Shown here piece after piece: positions 47,830 to 60,740 of a DNA stretch of 64,000 nucleotides. Within the stretch, counting starts at the first letter, position 1, and each line of letters opens with the position of its first letter. A program made the position numbers and the translations under genes. Below the pieces are notes generated by a model. It had not been told where the DNA came from. It did not search any database and saw nothing but the letters and a program-made list of their open reading frames with translations. Source of the stretch: Hirsutella rhossiliensis (taxonomy: Eukaryota; Ascomycota; Sordariomycetes; Hypocreales; Ophiocordycipitaceae); NCBI RefSeq assembly GCF_020360975.1, contig NW_025408669.1:1860001-1924000 (forward strand), written 5' to 3'.

Positions 47830-49372
47830 TCAGTACAGGCGATCGGCCGAGAAGGCCATCTGTCGCGCGTGCTCGTCCTCGTAGAGAATGCCGGGGCCGC
47901 CGTTGCCGTGATGTTGCTCAAACATGCCGCAGTTGCCAGTAGGGTGGTGGCGCGGAATGCTGGCCAACGAGTTGGACGGTCCGGGAACGTACGCTGGCTG
48001 CTGGGTCGGCATGGGCAGGTGCGGGAAGGCCATGGACGAAGGAGCCTGGGATCCGCCCTTTGATTTTGGGGCAACTGTTCGGGCCTTGCCGCGGCCCTTG
48101 ATGCCCTTGTTGCTGTTCTTGTAGTGAACTTTGAAATATTCAAACAGCTCCTGATGCTCTTCCGGCACCTCCCCCATCTGCGCAAACTTGATGAACATGT
48201 CGGTAAGCCTCTGAAGTGTCTCCTTGTGGAAGTTGTTCTGGTGAGTCTGTAAATCGCGTTAGCTTTGCTTGACGCCAGGCCACATTCTTTTCTCCCACGC
48301 ACCTTCATGTTGCCAAGCTGAGAGAAAGTCTTGTTGCAGTCGTCGAGTCTACAGATGAAAGGCTTGAGGCCCTTGTGAGTTTCCTCGTGGGATCGAACAT
48401 TGCCGCGCTGGGCGAACAGCTTGCCGCAGATGCTGCAAGAGTAGGGCTTCTCCCCCGTGTGTCGTCGCATGTGTGTCTATGGGTAAGGCAGTTAGCCTCA
48501 GAGGGGTATACAAGGTTCTCGACCATCAACATACCTTGAGGTTGCCGCGCTGAGAAAAGGTGAGCCCGCAGTTGTCCTTGGTACAGACCTGAGTAGGTTA
48601 GCTGGACGGTTCGTTCCTGGACAAGCGGGCCTTTACTTACATAAGGCTTCTGACCGGTGTGCGTGCGGCGGTGAATATCGAGGTGGGTTTTTTGAACGAA
48701 GCGCTTGTTGCAGTTGGGCCCGTCGCAAACCCATTTTTTCTTGGGCTTCGGCTCCGTCCGGGAATTCGACGAGTGGACGGTGCTGACAGGGCTCTGGGAA
48801 CCCGATAGGGGCTCGGCATTGGGTGTCTGGGCAGGCGTGGGCGCCTGGGTTCGAACTCCGTCCTCGCGGTCTTCCTTGTCCTGGATGACCTTCATGAGCT
48901 CATCAACGTCAGTCTCAAAGTTGATCCTGTCGGCCGGGTTGATGGTTTCGTTGTATGTGATGGACTTGGAGTTGGCCGTCGGGTTCGAGGCGACGGAGCG
49001 GGCGGTCGAGACTTGAGACTCGCTCCGCGCTGATGGTGACCGGAGACGGACCTCGTTGGTGTGCCTCGAGTCCCGTCGGAAAGGCATGGTTCTAGGGCCA
49101 TCGCTATCCGGCCCCGGCATCTTGTGGCCGTGGGCGAGCCGCTCGTGTGCGTCATGCCTGTACGGAGAGCCGACCGGAGTAGACGGCGGCGGGCTCTGGT
49201 AGGGCACGTATGCGAAGGCTTGTTGATTTGGATAGTGGTGGGGTGGCGGGTTTGACATGTGCCCGGAGTTGTAAGCCGGAGCGACGACGTACTGCGGAGG
49301 CAAGGGCCGTTGCATGTGGGCAGCGGGAGCGCTCCGCGAGTCGTAAGGCAAGAAGGTGGGCGCGTCCATCAT
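47830..49372 (-). CDS. AZF1: C2H2 zinc-finger transcription factor, AZF1-like
   Basis: Four exons (49372-48641, 48588-48535, 48476-48303, 48246-47830) give 458 residues from the [10 protein letters not shown] start. The N-terminal 210 residues are Pro/Ser-rich and disordered. Four tandem C2H2 fingers span about 214-327: the first has C216, C221, H234 and H238, and the linkers read TGQKPY, TGEKPY and KGLKPF, as in DNA-binding Krueppel-type arrays. A basic stretch ([15 protein letters not shown]) follows, then a Pro/His-rich tail. The finger order and the C-terminal [12 protein letters not shown] are those of fungal Azf1-type regulators, in yeast linked to glucose and cell-wall gene control; targets here are unknown. 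Each intron lies at a finger boundary or inside a finger. The frame is open to an ATG at 49615, which would add 81 residues of poor quality. Confidence 0.93.
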
Positions 49373-50650
49373 GGCGAACTCGTGATGGGGTTGTTGTGGC
49401 CAGCGTCCCCAGTTAGGGGGCGCCGCAGGAGAAGCCGTGAGAGCCAGGTTGTCGGTTGAAGTCAGCCTCGCCACAAGAGCAAGACTGACGATGCTGTCGG
49501 GTGGAAAGGGTGCCTGAGAAGCAAGGAGCAGAGGCGGTGGCGGGAGCAGACAACGAGCTGTTCGCAGAGATATATCAAGAAGGCTGTACGATGGTAGTGA
49601 GACTCCGAAGAGCAAGGGGGAGAGGGCTTGGAGATGATGGATGGACGTGAAAAGGAACGATGAGGGGCAGTTGTAGAGAGGCGGGCGAAGGGGTCCATAT
49701 GTAGTTGAGGTCTATTCCAGGCGTCCGGGGCAAGCAAACGGCGTGGGCGAGCGGGCGTGCTGTGGGTAGGCAGCAAGAGGCCCGGGGTGGTAGCCAATCG
49801 TCCGGGACTGGGTCCAGAGATCTCGACTTGGGAGTGCGGCCTGCATTAGAGGTGGCCAGGCCGGGGGTGTTTTGGTAGCAGTATAGGTGATCCAGTCCTT
49901 GCGATCCCGGCACGGGGATGGATGGCGTACTCGCCATGTTCGCACACATTGTGATTGTCAGTTGATAGAACGCCCCCCCTTTCTCCTTTGCAAAACACAC
50001 GCCAGCAGAGGGGGTCAGCACTTGGACGTTCCCGGAAGAGCAAGGATGCGGATGTGTGTGTGTATGCACATACATCCAGACCTGGATGTTCAGGATGAGG
50101 CGGATGCAAGGTGATCAGAGGGTGCCAAGGGGTGAAAGGGTGAGAGATGGTGAGGGCTTGTGGCTGGAGCCGCAGTGCCGGACTACCAGGGGTTCAGCCC
50201 AAGGAGCGTTAGATGAGAGGCCGACTTTGGCCTTGTCATGTACTCGGCAGCGCTATCGCCGGCGGCGTTTGCAAGTCGAGAGAGACTCATCACCCACGGA
50301 TCACGTTCGCCATGAATTCTGGAGATGTGTGCACGTCTGATTGTCCAGAACAGGGACCGGGGCTCCGGGAAGCAGACAATAGCAGCACATGGCCATGGCT
50401 GGACCACAAGGGCGGGAGCAGGAGCCGGAGCCGGCGAGCAGGAAAGCTGGGACCGCCACAGGTTGGAGTCGAGGCTGAGCAGAGACGCAGGGCGGCGCAG
50501 GAGGTGCGGACGGTCGGATCCAACCTTTTTCCCGCCCACCGTCTCGCCATCCGGAGCTCTGTCTGATTATGACATGTGTGTCGCGGGAGTGGTGGTGTGG
50601 TGTGTTCGTTTGTGCGTGCACGAGCTCGGGGGGGGAGGAGAGTTTCCCAA

Positions 50651-50735
50651 GCTGGTGCTGATGCTGCTGGTGCTGGTGCTGGTGCTGGTGCTGGTGCTGC
50701 TGGTGCCGCCGCCGCCGCCGCCGCCGCTTCTGCTG
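50651..50735. repeat. (GCTGGT)n to (GCC)n compound trinucleotide tract
   Basis: Alternating GCTGGT units change into a run of GCC. The tract gives spurious Leu/Val/Pro or Gln/His peptides in all frames. It lies 1.3 kb upstream of the AZF1-like start. Confidence 0.88.
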
Positions 50736-53700
50736 CATGCAATGGCCCTGTGATTCGTCGTCTTTTTCGCCCACGGCCGTTGAGCTTGAGCAAGCAGCTG
50801 CTGGGGTGAGGTCAGAATTGGGTGCTAAAAGGTGGGTGTGGTGTGGCATCTCCCGTCTCCAGTTTTTGGTTTGACCCTTTTTTCCCTCCTTCCCGGCCGG
50901 ACGCTCTGTGGGCGCCAGGCCAATGGGAGCAGACGATTCAGACGGGCCGTGGCCAATCACGTCTCGCAGAATGCCCAAGCTACGGATGCTCCGCCCTGTC
51001 GTCTGTACTCACTACCAGGGAAATGGTGCCAGTGGCAGGTGGGCAGAGAAAGACCCGGGGCGTTGGCGCAGAGCCCCGCACCCCTGTCGCCGTCTCCCGC
51101 CCACACTCAGCACCACTGGCTGGGTGTGCTTCGGCTAGGCCAGGCCCGCTGCCGCGCTGGCGCTACGGCCACTGGTACGTCAGCCGGGGGCCCCGCCCGC
51201 GCGCGCGCTCCCCTGCTGAAGCTGAAGCCGCCAGGCGCGAGGTGGACGGAAAGTGACGCCAGCGCTTGGCGTGTCTGTGGTGGTGCGCCGGGCTTTTTTG
51301 GTCCGTCCAGTGTTCACCCTTCAGCTGGGTGCGAAAGCCGCAGCAAAGGATACGGGCACTCTTGGGTAGCGCATGGTCTAGCAGCTACCACCCAAGGTGA
51401 CTGATAGTAGGCACAAGCTATAGGCCACGGTATTGTCGCGGACTCGATGCCGGTTCCCCCCCCCATGCCAGTTGTCAGAGAGGGTCCCGGGAAGAGCAGC
51501 CGCTCGGCTGGGTCCTGATAGCATCTTCAGGCCCTGCCATGGCAATCACTGCCCTTTCTCTTGCAGCGGCCAGGCTCCTGGGCCAGCCTGCCGGCCTGCC
51601 TGGTCCCCCTCTGCAAGCCAGGCAAGAGCCAATGTCGGTACAGCCGCTATCCGACTGTGTGTGCGCGCGTGAGTGTGTGTGTGTTTGTGTGTGCGTTGAT
51701 GTACTGCCAGGTATCTCGTCGCGGTCTCCAATACCCCCGTCCCTCCCAGCTTGGGCTACCTGGCCATGTACCGCCCCACCCGCCCAGTACCCGTATGGAA
51801 CACCCTCAAGTCTGGGCCTTCGCTCGTCATCCAGCTTTCGTCACCACAGAGAGTCGCGCCGAATAGCGTCGGCACACATCACATCATTGTGCATCGCCAG
51901 AGACAGAACTGTTCGAGCTCGTCGCCACGGGGCCGAGAGGCCTCTTTGCGCCGACGGAAGCACCCCAATTCAGAGACCGTCCCATGCCCCCCCCACCCCC
52001 CGGGCCGCCGCCGCCGCCACCACCATCGCCCATCAGCACTACTACCGTTAACCTGCTGCCAACGATGGAGCAGCCCGGCACTGGTCGCCGCTCATCGGGT
52101 CTCGGTCTGTGCTCTGCAACACCGGCTGGAATCAGCCGACTGAGCTTGTTGGGCCATGCACGCGCTTTCAGTCAGTAGCCTATGCCCTCTCGTCTGTGCA
52201 TGCATGGCCATCTGGCACCCGCGGCGTGCAGGGCGCTTCTCTCTTTCCCCGCTCTTTGATATCCCATCATCCACCGCTCCTCGCAGTCTCGTGCTCAGCT
52301 GCAGTCCCAACGTTGCTGCTGCTGCATCAGCTACACTGCCGAACACCCATGACTTGACGCTCTTTACATGACGACGCACGCTCATCAAGTTAAGTCAACC
52401 AAAATTGCTAGCCAAGGGAAACCGTTTGAAGCTCGTGCCCCCCCCCTCTCCTCCCTTGCCGGCCGGGCCATGTCAAAGCGCCTGTATGCCGGCGCGGTAC
52501 CTCGTTTGTTTGCACGCACAGCATTCTGCCAGTGTTATACAGGGGTTGGCACGCCGAAAGCCCGGTGGCCGAAGAGATTGCGAGGCCATCATGGCTGACG
52601 ACAAAGAGGGGGGTCCTTGCTCGCTGCAGAGAAAGCATGGCCTGTCCTCCCGGCAACGAGTTGGGAGAGATGCTTCTTCATTCTCTGGCTTCGGGGCACT
52701 ATCGCAGGCACCAGCCTTCCGGGGGAGCTAGCGAGCACAGTATCCTTACCCGGGCCTTGTGGTTTGCGTCGCTGAGAAGCCAAGAGAACATGGCCGATGT
52801 CCCAGCAGAGCGACCGAGATGAGACTCATCAGGATCCTCGGGACCCGAAAAGAGCGTTCCCCCCTCCCCAATTCCCCCTTCCGGCCTAGGTCTCTTCTCT
52901 CACTCAGGCTCGGGTGAGACAATTTGCCCTGCCTACAATCAAACGGCGCCTCTGGGCGAGGCGAGGGGTCAGGGTTGGTGGAGTGGCGTAGCCGCCAAAC
53001 CAACAAGGCCTGCCGTGGCGGAGAGCAGCAATCACCAGGAGGATATCCCCTAGTAGGGAGGATATGCCTCGTCCGTGCCTAATAGCCTTATGCACCCGCC
53101 CAGCCTGTGCGCGCCTTGGGCAAACACAGGCTGCGGAACTGGCCGTCGTTGGGAGAGGCGTCGTCGAGTCCGAGCTGACGGGAGTTTTCGGCGAAATAAA
53201 GGCCTGTGAAACGGGCAGCCGGGTCGCCTGTGGGGGAGGAGGTTGCACGGACGGCTTGGCTTCGTCTCCTCCCACCGCGGTCCGTCCAGCTCTCGTGTTT
53301 TTTTTGACATGACATGACACAACAAGGCAACTCGGCACACACACACAAGTGGGGGGGAGAAGGGCTGAACAGCAACCAGAATAGAAGCGCAAGCGTGCCG
53401 TCACTACGGAGAGCCACCACTAACAGAGCGTGGGCTAGTGAGGACGGAGGCTTAGTGGTGGTGTGTGTGCTGTTGGCTCGTCGTCGTGTACCGGGATCAT
53501 GGATCTGGATTATTCAATCAGAGATCCCTCTCTCGACGACGACGCTCGTGCACGCAGCTGTATGTAGTATGTACTGTACACATGTATAATGCATACCTAC
53601 CTGCCTACCTGCGCATTGCATCCGCATACATGCACATCTGCGTACAAGTGTGCATGTACATACATACATACTGTACAGTACAGTACGGATACGCATGTCG

Positions 53701-56700
53701 GTATCAAGGACTCGCAGTCTCGCCCAGGCCAACGGAGACGAGGGGGGTTGCAGCACATGTGACTTGGATGCATGGTTCCTGTCCGTCTGCTGTGCTGATA
53801 TCTGATGGGATGGAGCGCGGTTCAGCCGGACCAGGAACGCGGGTACCCTCTGATCGCCGAGCTCGCCGCGGCCATGGTGCATTCTTCTGCGTCACCGCCG
53901 AAAATGCCCTATGCGGTTGACTGCTTGCACACGCACCTCGCTCTGCGCTTTTATCGCTGCTCCGCCCTGCCACCAAATCCCCCCGAGACCCACCGTCGGT
54001 CCGCTTGACACCTAATCGTGCTGGCGGGCCGGCGGATATGGCGGACGACGACGACGCGGGGCGCGCATCGAGCGCTTGCTTCCCTCCTCCTCGTCTCTAG
54101 TGCCGGGCCAGCGTGAGGAGGGAGAGACAGGGAGGGACGCGGGGTGCACCACCATCACCTGCACTTACTTGGCTCTGAGGCCCCTAGGCGCGCCTCTTGC
54201 TTTTCTCCCTTGCACGTGGCCTCCGCAACAGCAGTCCGTTGTCGTCGTTTCTTTTCGCCGCAAACCCCAGCCGGCCACCTGCTGCCGTTCTTTCTTTATT
54301 TCTTTTCTTTCTTTCTTCCCCTTCTTCTCCTTCCCCAGGAAAAAAACCGCCCGACATGCACATACACACTGTCTGTACATACGTATGCACACAAGGCGTC
54401 GCCCACACCATTCCCACCCCCGGAGGAACCGCAAAAAGCACAACCGACGAGCTTCCATCAGGGTTGCATGAAGAATCACCCATCCCCGGCACCCGTTCCC
54501 CGTCCCTGGTTTATTTCCTTCTGTTCCTTACTCCTGCTTATGTGCTGCCAACCCGGTTGCATGTTTCGTAAATCTAAAATAGAGAGAGCCCCTCCCCCCT
54601 GTGGCGTTAAACCTCTCTCGTGTGTGGCGCTCCTCGGCGGGAAGTCACCTGACCGTTCCCGCGCCCGACAAGATGCACCAAGTCTAGGGACCCCCTCCCC
54701 CAGAGAAACCCGCTTCCCGGGAGAACCCACACTCCATGCTCTTCCTCCACCCTATTGTTCAATTGTTCAAGACAGGTCTTGGAGACGCGTGCTGATACCT
54801 GGAAATAAAGTCGATAAAAATAAAACACCCGCGATATAACAATCATTGGCTCACAAAAGCGGTTCTGGTTGGCAATCGGCACTTCTCCTCTTGGTCTGCC
54901 AGCAGCCCAGCAGCCTCGCGTCCTCGCTTTACTAGCCACGCCCCTCCCCAAATGCCGACCTCGACTAGGGCCGATGATTGTCGGCCGCGTCGCCAAGCTC
55001 TGGCTCGGCGGCCGCGTCGCAACCTCTCTCTCTCTCTCGCGCGCGCCCGCGTCCAGCACTACAGGACTCTCCCCAAACCCGGATCCCCGGCGGCTCAGGC
55101 GCGGGCAGCTACTCGAGACACTACTGAGTTAGCAGGCCAGTGTGGTCCAGACTGCCACCCGCCGTGAGCGCTGGTGCCGGTTCCTCTGCCAGGGCGCATC
55201 ATGGCGTCGCTGCAAGCCGTGGTGCACCTGGATGGGCCAAGGTACCGAATACAATCAGAATAGCCATGTCGATGCAAGGTGTTTTCCCCTGAGGGCATGC
55301 AAACAGCGCTCACTCGGCGCTACCGGGGGGAGGGGGGTGGATGAGGCGTCCAAGGTACTGTCTACCTTATATCAATGGTTACACCAAGGGAAGATACAAC
55401 ACAGTCTTTTCAACGAGGGGAGGGGCGTTGGCTTTGGGATCATCATAGAAGTACCCTTCTCAGCATCTAGTTGGAAAATGACACATCGCCCACAGCCGAC
55501 CTGGACGGACGGTCAGCGAGCGTCTTGTTACTAATCCCATTCCCACGCTGCTCGAGTACAGTACAGTACATGCGTGCGTACGTATGATGCTTCGTTGCTC
55601 TTTAATTGGCGAGCTTGGTGCCCTGTCCCGTGGTCCACAGGCCGGACGAGGCCAATCTCGTGGCAAGAACGACGAGGAGGATTATGACGACGATGTGGCG
55701 ATGTGATGACTTTTGCAACGGGATTCATTTGAAACCCGGCGGAAACGACAACTGCCCCCGCCGAGAGGAGGAGCGGGGACACGAAAGCGGGCGAATGTGA
55801 CGTTTGGGAGGGGGTTTGGTTCTTGTTTTTTTTTTGGCCTGGCCTGGCTCCATCGTCACGGCAAAACACTTCTTCAACGTTGTTTCGGAGGGAGCCCATG
55901 GGAGTGGGGTGGGATATGACGGCGAGGGCACCACTTACACTCACACAGAGAGGCCAACCTGGGCACACGGCGCACCTCGCACGGAAGAGCGGTTCCGGCA
56001 ATCCTGGCCACGCGCGGACCGACTTCTAAAATGAGCCGGTGCGTGTACCGTAGCTTCCTCCACCGATCCCACGGCTCTGGCTCGCTTGTTGGCGCTTGTC
56101 ATCGAATAGCCTACCTGGCCACGCGGTGGAGAGCGACGTGATTTCGAGTCCGGCAACAGCAGCGCGCGCCCTGGTGGACATGGGGCCGCTGCTAACAGCC
56201 GCTAACAGCCCCCCGACACGACCCAACCGTGGACCCCGGGCGGTGCGCGCTGTGCTGTAGATGGCCCAGACAGAGGGACAGAGGGGCTCGAGTCCAAAGT
56301 TCCCCTGGGCAAGAAATGACGAGATGGTCGGGCAACGTCGTGCTTTCCACCAGTCGCAAAGCTGTGTATGCACGGACGTACATCATACAGACGAGTACCG
56401 GTATAGTAGCAAACGTACGGGGGGGTCTCAAGGGCGAGGCAATGACGGCATGGACTCGACCACATCGGCCATGATTGGCGTCCCTCTGGTGCCCAGCAGC
56501 CCGCTACGGCAACACCGAGTATCAAGTCGGCCTCGACTTGCAAGCACGTGAAGGCATGGAAAGCGACAGGTCGCGCGGCCGGCGAGGTGGATTATCGATG
56601 GGCAGACGACGGCCGCCGAGTCCCACCTGGCACAATGCCCATATCGCCCAAGAGGGTACTGTAGCTGTGGGAGGTGAGATGGGCACTCATCCATTTGGTT

Positions 56701-57186
56701 GGGCGCATGCATATGCAGCCCTTTTCCACGAAAGGGGACCTGATGCAAAGTGCTCGTGCTCAAAAGGGAGGCAGGGAGGATAGGGTAGAGGTGAAGAAGG
56801 CGCAAATACGGATACGGATATAGGACGCAATGCTGGCCGGGGTGCGAATATACGGATACAGGGGCGGGCATGCATGTACCGTACTCGCTATACCCACCTT
56901 ACCCAGGCACGGATATCAAGCATTTGTGCATTCAGTCCAGCAGGGCATGCACCGTGCCGAAGCCGTTTCGGGCAGCCGTCCCAGATTATCCTTCCCAAGG
57001 GACCCAATGGAGGCGACAAGGTGAGCAGTCGACTGCCGCAGTGCAGACGGACGCGGCTAAGCCAGAGCCCGGGGCCAGTTGCACCAGAGAGAGGAGTGAG
57101 CTGACGGCCTTGGCTTGGCCCCCTGGGGCAAGGAGGGAGACGAACCGGCGGCGAGCCCATGTCCACCACGACGTCGGGTCGTGGCT

Positions 57187-57214
57187 ATCCACCATCCACC
57201 ATCCACCATCCACC
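57187..57214. repeat. (ATCCACC)4 heptanucleotide tandem repeat
   Basis: Four perfect copies of a 7-bp unit in the gene-poor interval. Confidence 0.92.
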
Positions 57215-59477
57215 GACCGGGGCAACGTTGGGGCGGGAAAGAAAGCTTGGTGTCCTTCCAAGGAACACGTGCAGGGTAGGCCAGGCGGGCGCCATCCCGG
57301 GGACCAAGAGCTTGGCTGAATCCCGAGAGGATTGTGAGATGCGACTGCGGGCGCGCACATAATAGTCAGGGGAAAGGAGGGGGACGGCCGGGCGAAGGGG
57401 GGGGTCCCTGGTCCCGACAATTGGCGGGATGCGACGGGCCCCCAAATGAGCCGGGCCGCCGGTGGCTGGTCCCGGGAATTTGGGGCGATGCCGAGGGGCG
57501 TGTGCGTGTCGTTTTCCGTGTCGTTTTCCCGTGTGCACGTCGTTTTCCGTGTGCGCGGGCGCGCGCCCGAGTGGGGAGGACTGTCGGAGAGTGTTTGATG
57601 TGGTTGTAGGCGGTTGGCACCGTCACATGGCCATGCCGTAAGATGAAAGACCAAGAAATGACGATGATGGCGATTGATTAAAGGCGGTGATGAGGGCAAA
57701 CGGAAAAAGAAGCCAGTGTAACCCGAGTACCTGGTCCGGATAGGCGGGAGGATGTGCGAGGTGCATGGGGGGAGCCAGAGGTTCCTGCATGTTATGTTGA
57801 TGGAGAGGAGGGGTGGGCGATGACTGCAGCACTGCCGCTGCTGCCTGGAGCCCATTTCCACAAAGCTGTTTTTCATTCATTCAACCAAGCCAAAGCTGCA
57901 GAGCGAAACAGCAAGATTGGAAGAACCAAAGACCACCGTGGTGTCTCGGTAGCTAATTCGCGTGGCAAGAAGGCTTCCCATCCTAATCTCTCTCGCGCTC
58001 CCACCCTTCATGCCTTCCTCACTGCGCTAGCCAAGTGGTGGCCGCGGGCTCCACGCGGGGAGCCGGCCGTCAGAGTATAGTATCATCTAGCATTCCTTAG
58101 TATAGCTGGGGCCGCCACCCGTCAGGCGCTGCGCTGAAGCCGTGCCAGGCAGGGGAATTCCACAATGCGTCCGACTGTTGCGCGCAACAAGCCATGAGAG
58201 AGGAAGGGGGGCAAAGTAAATCCCGGAGCCGGCCGATGAGAGCCGGCAGAAAACAAACACACAAGGAAGACCGGCTAGTCACGGACATTTTGCATTCTTT
58301 CTCTCTGCTTTTTCTCTTTCCTTTTTATTTTTGTTGCAGGCAGGGCACCACATCTACGGGGAACGAGTGGAGTCTACTGTACGTAGAGGAGCCCGGCTGT
58401 CACTGAAGCTTTCCTGGCGGGGCGGCATCTTGGCACCTGGCTTCAAACCGCCCGCGGATGGTGCCTCGAGGTTCCGGGCCAGCGGGCGCAACTAAGCAGG
58501 GGAGGGGCCGGTTCGCAAGCGCCGCGGGCCCAGGATCGGCCTTCCGGAGAGATGGCGGCTGATGGCCGGAATGCTACTCTAGCCCTTGTTGACGATGGGG
58601 CTCTCTCTTGGCGCAGGGGGCTCGTTTTGGAGCTTGTCCAGGACTCCAGAAGATGAGGGACAGAGCCCACGACCCGATGCAGTCGTCAGCCATGTCGGAG
58701 TGCCGCTCCGTCTGCCGCGAGGCGAGGCCATCATCACCACCATGTTATACCGGCAGCTGGTCCGGCGTTTGGGGTTACGGTTCTGCATCCAGTCTCGATC
58801 GGTCCGTTCAGTCGAGGGTAAACAACCACCCGCGGGAAAACTTCCTGTCTCACGGAGTGGGCCGCCGCTGTTCCCGCCACTAGTTGACTGAGATTTTCGC
58901 AGGGTGCATGGATGATGGCTCTGCCCGCCATGGCAGAGACGGTGGTGTCGACCGCAGAGCAGAGAGGTTGATGATGACGACAAGGACTCACGACGCCTTG
59001 CGGCTTGGGGATTGCAACTTCGATTGCATAATGCCGGCGCAATGTATGTACGATGGGCCAAGCCAAGGCCTGAAACCAGCAGCACAGACCTCTTCTGCCT
59101 TTGCCTTATCTGCTTCTTCCCACAATCTGCACGTCGTTATCACAGGAATCTGCGTCCATCGCCAGTCACTTGCATGTTTCATGGGGCGCAGAGGCACGTC
59201 ATGCAGCCGTGGCGGGGGAAGCAAAAGAAAGACGGGCCAAAAGAAAGACGAGAGAAGGGAAGGGGGGTGTTGTGTCTGTCTGCACGATGCGTTTCCACCA
59301 CGACCGAGGGATTGACTGACGTGCAAATCAACGATTCTTACTCTTGTCTTGGAAGACGAGAAATGAGCCAGTTGATTTGATTGGCCGGCAATTGTACTCC
59401 GCATCGAGCCTGTGGTACCTACTGATAGGTGGCAGGTAGTGAAAACCAAGCCCGCCTCGCTCGCTCCCCACACCAGC

Positions 59478-59481
<4 letters not shown>

Positions 59482-59523
<42 letters not shown>

Positions 59524-59533
59524 CACACACACA
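59482..59533. repeat. (CA)n dinucleotide microsatellite
   Basis: About nineteen CA units, an A-rich interruption, then five to six more units. It is the longest dinucleotide repeat in the window. Confidence 0.95.
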
Positions 59534-60070
59534 AGCACACTGCACCACAACTTTTGAGAGAGATGATTTTTATGGGTTCATCGGTGGGGGGGCGGGGGGT
59601 TTGGACAATCAACGACCCGTCCCGTCGCCTTGGCGGTTTTGTCCTCCGTGGCCCACCCACCACCATGACCATCGGACGGAGACTTGAAACACGCGGCAAG
59701 CACCCGCCACTGTTTTGTGTATACCGAGTACGGCAGGACAGCTTGAGACGCTGCGGGTGCGTGACATGGGCTGCAGAGAGCCCGAGAAGTTGATACCAAG
59801 ACTAAGTGAAGGGCCTAGTACGTACTCTGTACAGTACACCATAAGCCGTCGTGGCCATGCATGCTGTTTCCCATTTGCCGGGCATCCGTGGAAACTTGGG
59901 CTCGGGAAGAGGAGCCGGGCCCGTCTGCGTCCACCACCAAGCCATATCCAGCAGGTGCCGGGGCCTGGAGCTGGTAGTCGTCGTCTCTAGACCCGTGGCC
60001 ACAGCCTTTGGGACCGCACAGGGGTGAGACCCGGTGCAGCGGACGCGGGAGCAGTTGGGCCCGTTGGATA

Positions 60071-60110
60071 TTTTTCTTTCTTTTCTTTTCTTTTCCTTTC
60101 TTTTCTTTTC
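60071..60110. repeat. (CTTTT)n pyrimidine tract
   Basis: Imperfect CTTTT pentamers forming a 40-base pure pyrimidine strand. Confidence 0.88.
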
Positions 60111-60693
60111 CCCACTATCAGGCTCTCGTACTCTCCGTGTCTCTCTCTCTGTCTTTGGCTGAGCCGCCATCGTCCTCGACCACGCCTATTCTTTCCAAGC
60201 AGCGCACTAACGAAGCCTTGCCGCTGCTCACTAGCCACGTACTAGAGAGGTAGGTCTAGTTACAGGGCCTGCATCTTGCGCTTGTGGTCGAGGTAGGCAC
60301 CCCAGGTACCTACCTACCTAGTCGAGGCGGTAGGCAGACAGGTACCCACTCGGAGTGCAGGCCAGGTAAATGGCCAGCCAAGGTACCCGAGCGCTATTTA
60401 CAGTACCTCTCCAACGACAAGCCACTTGTCGTCGACGGCACCTGACCCAGTCAGCTTCTCAACAACACGTAAACGCCATTTGACGACGATCATCCCCATG
60501 CCACAGCGACCCGACGACGACAACTATCCGCCTACACACCCCTCAGCACCCCCGCACGCACAACCCAAGGACTGAGACCCTCTTCCTCGTGGCCGCAGAC
60601 GGCGGCGCCTTCTCCCCTCGTCGCTCCAAGCCTCCAGACCATGATGATCTTTTTGGATGCGTTCAACTCTTCTGCTCCTCCTCCTTCTCCCCC

Positions 60694-60740
60694 TTCTCCT
60701 CCTCCTCCTCCTCCTCCTCCTCCTCCTCCTCCTCCTCCTC
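60694..60740. repeat. (CCT)n trinucleotide microsatellite
   Basis: About fifteen CCT/CTC units. It produces Pro-, Ser- or Leu-homopolymer frames that are artefacts. Confidence 0.93.

Noticed and set aside
48840..48865. GGGTTCGAACTCC resembles a tRNA B box
   Set aside because: It lies inside the first exon of the AZF1-like gene, with no A box or cloverleaf around it.
50301..50978. 225-codon minus-strand frame with poly-Arg and (HQ)n
   Set aside because: The peptide is a translation of the GCTGGT/GCC microsatellite.
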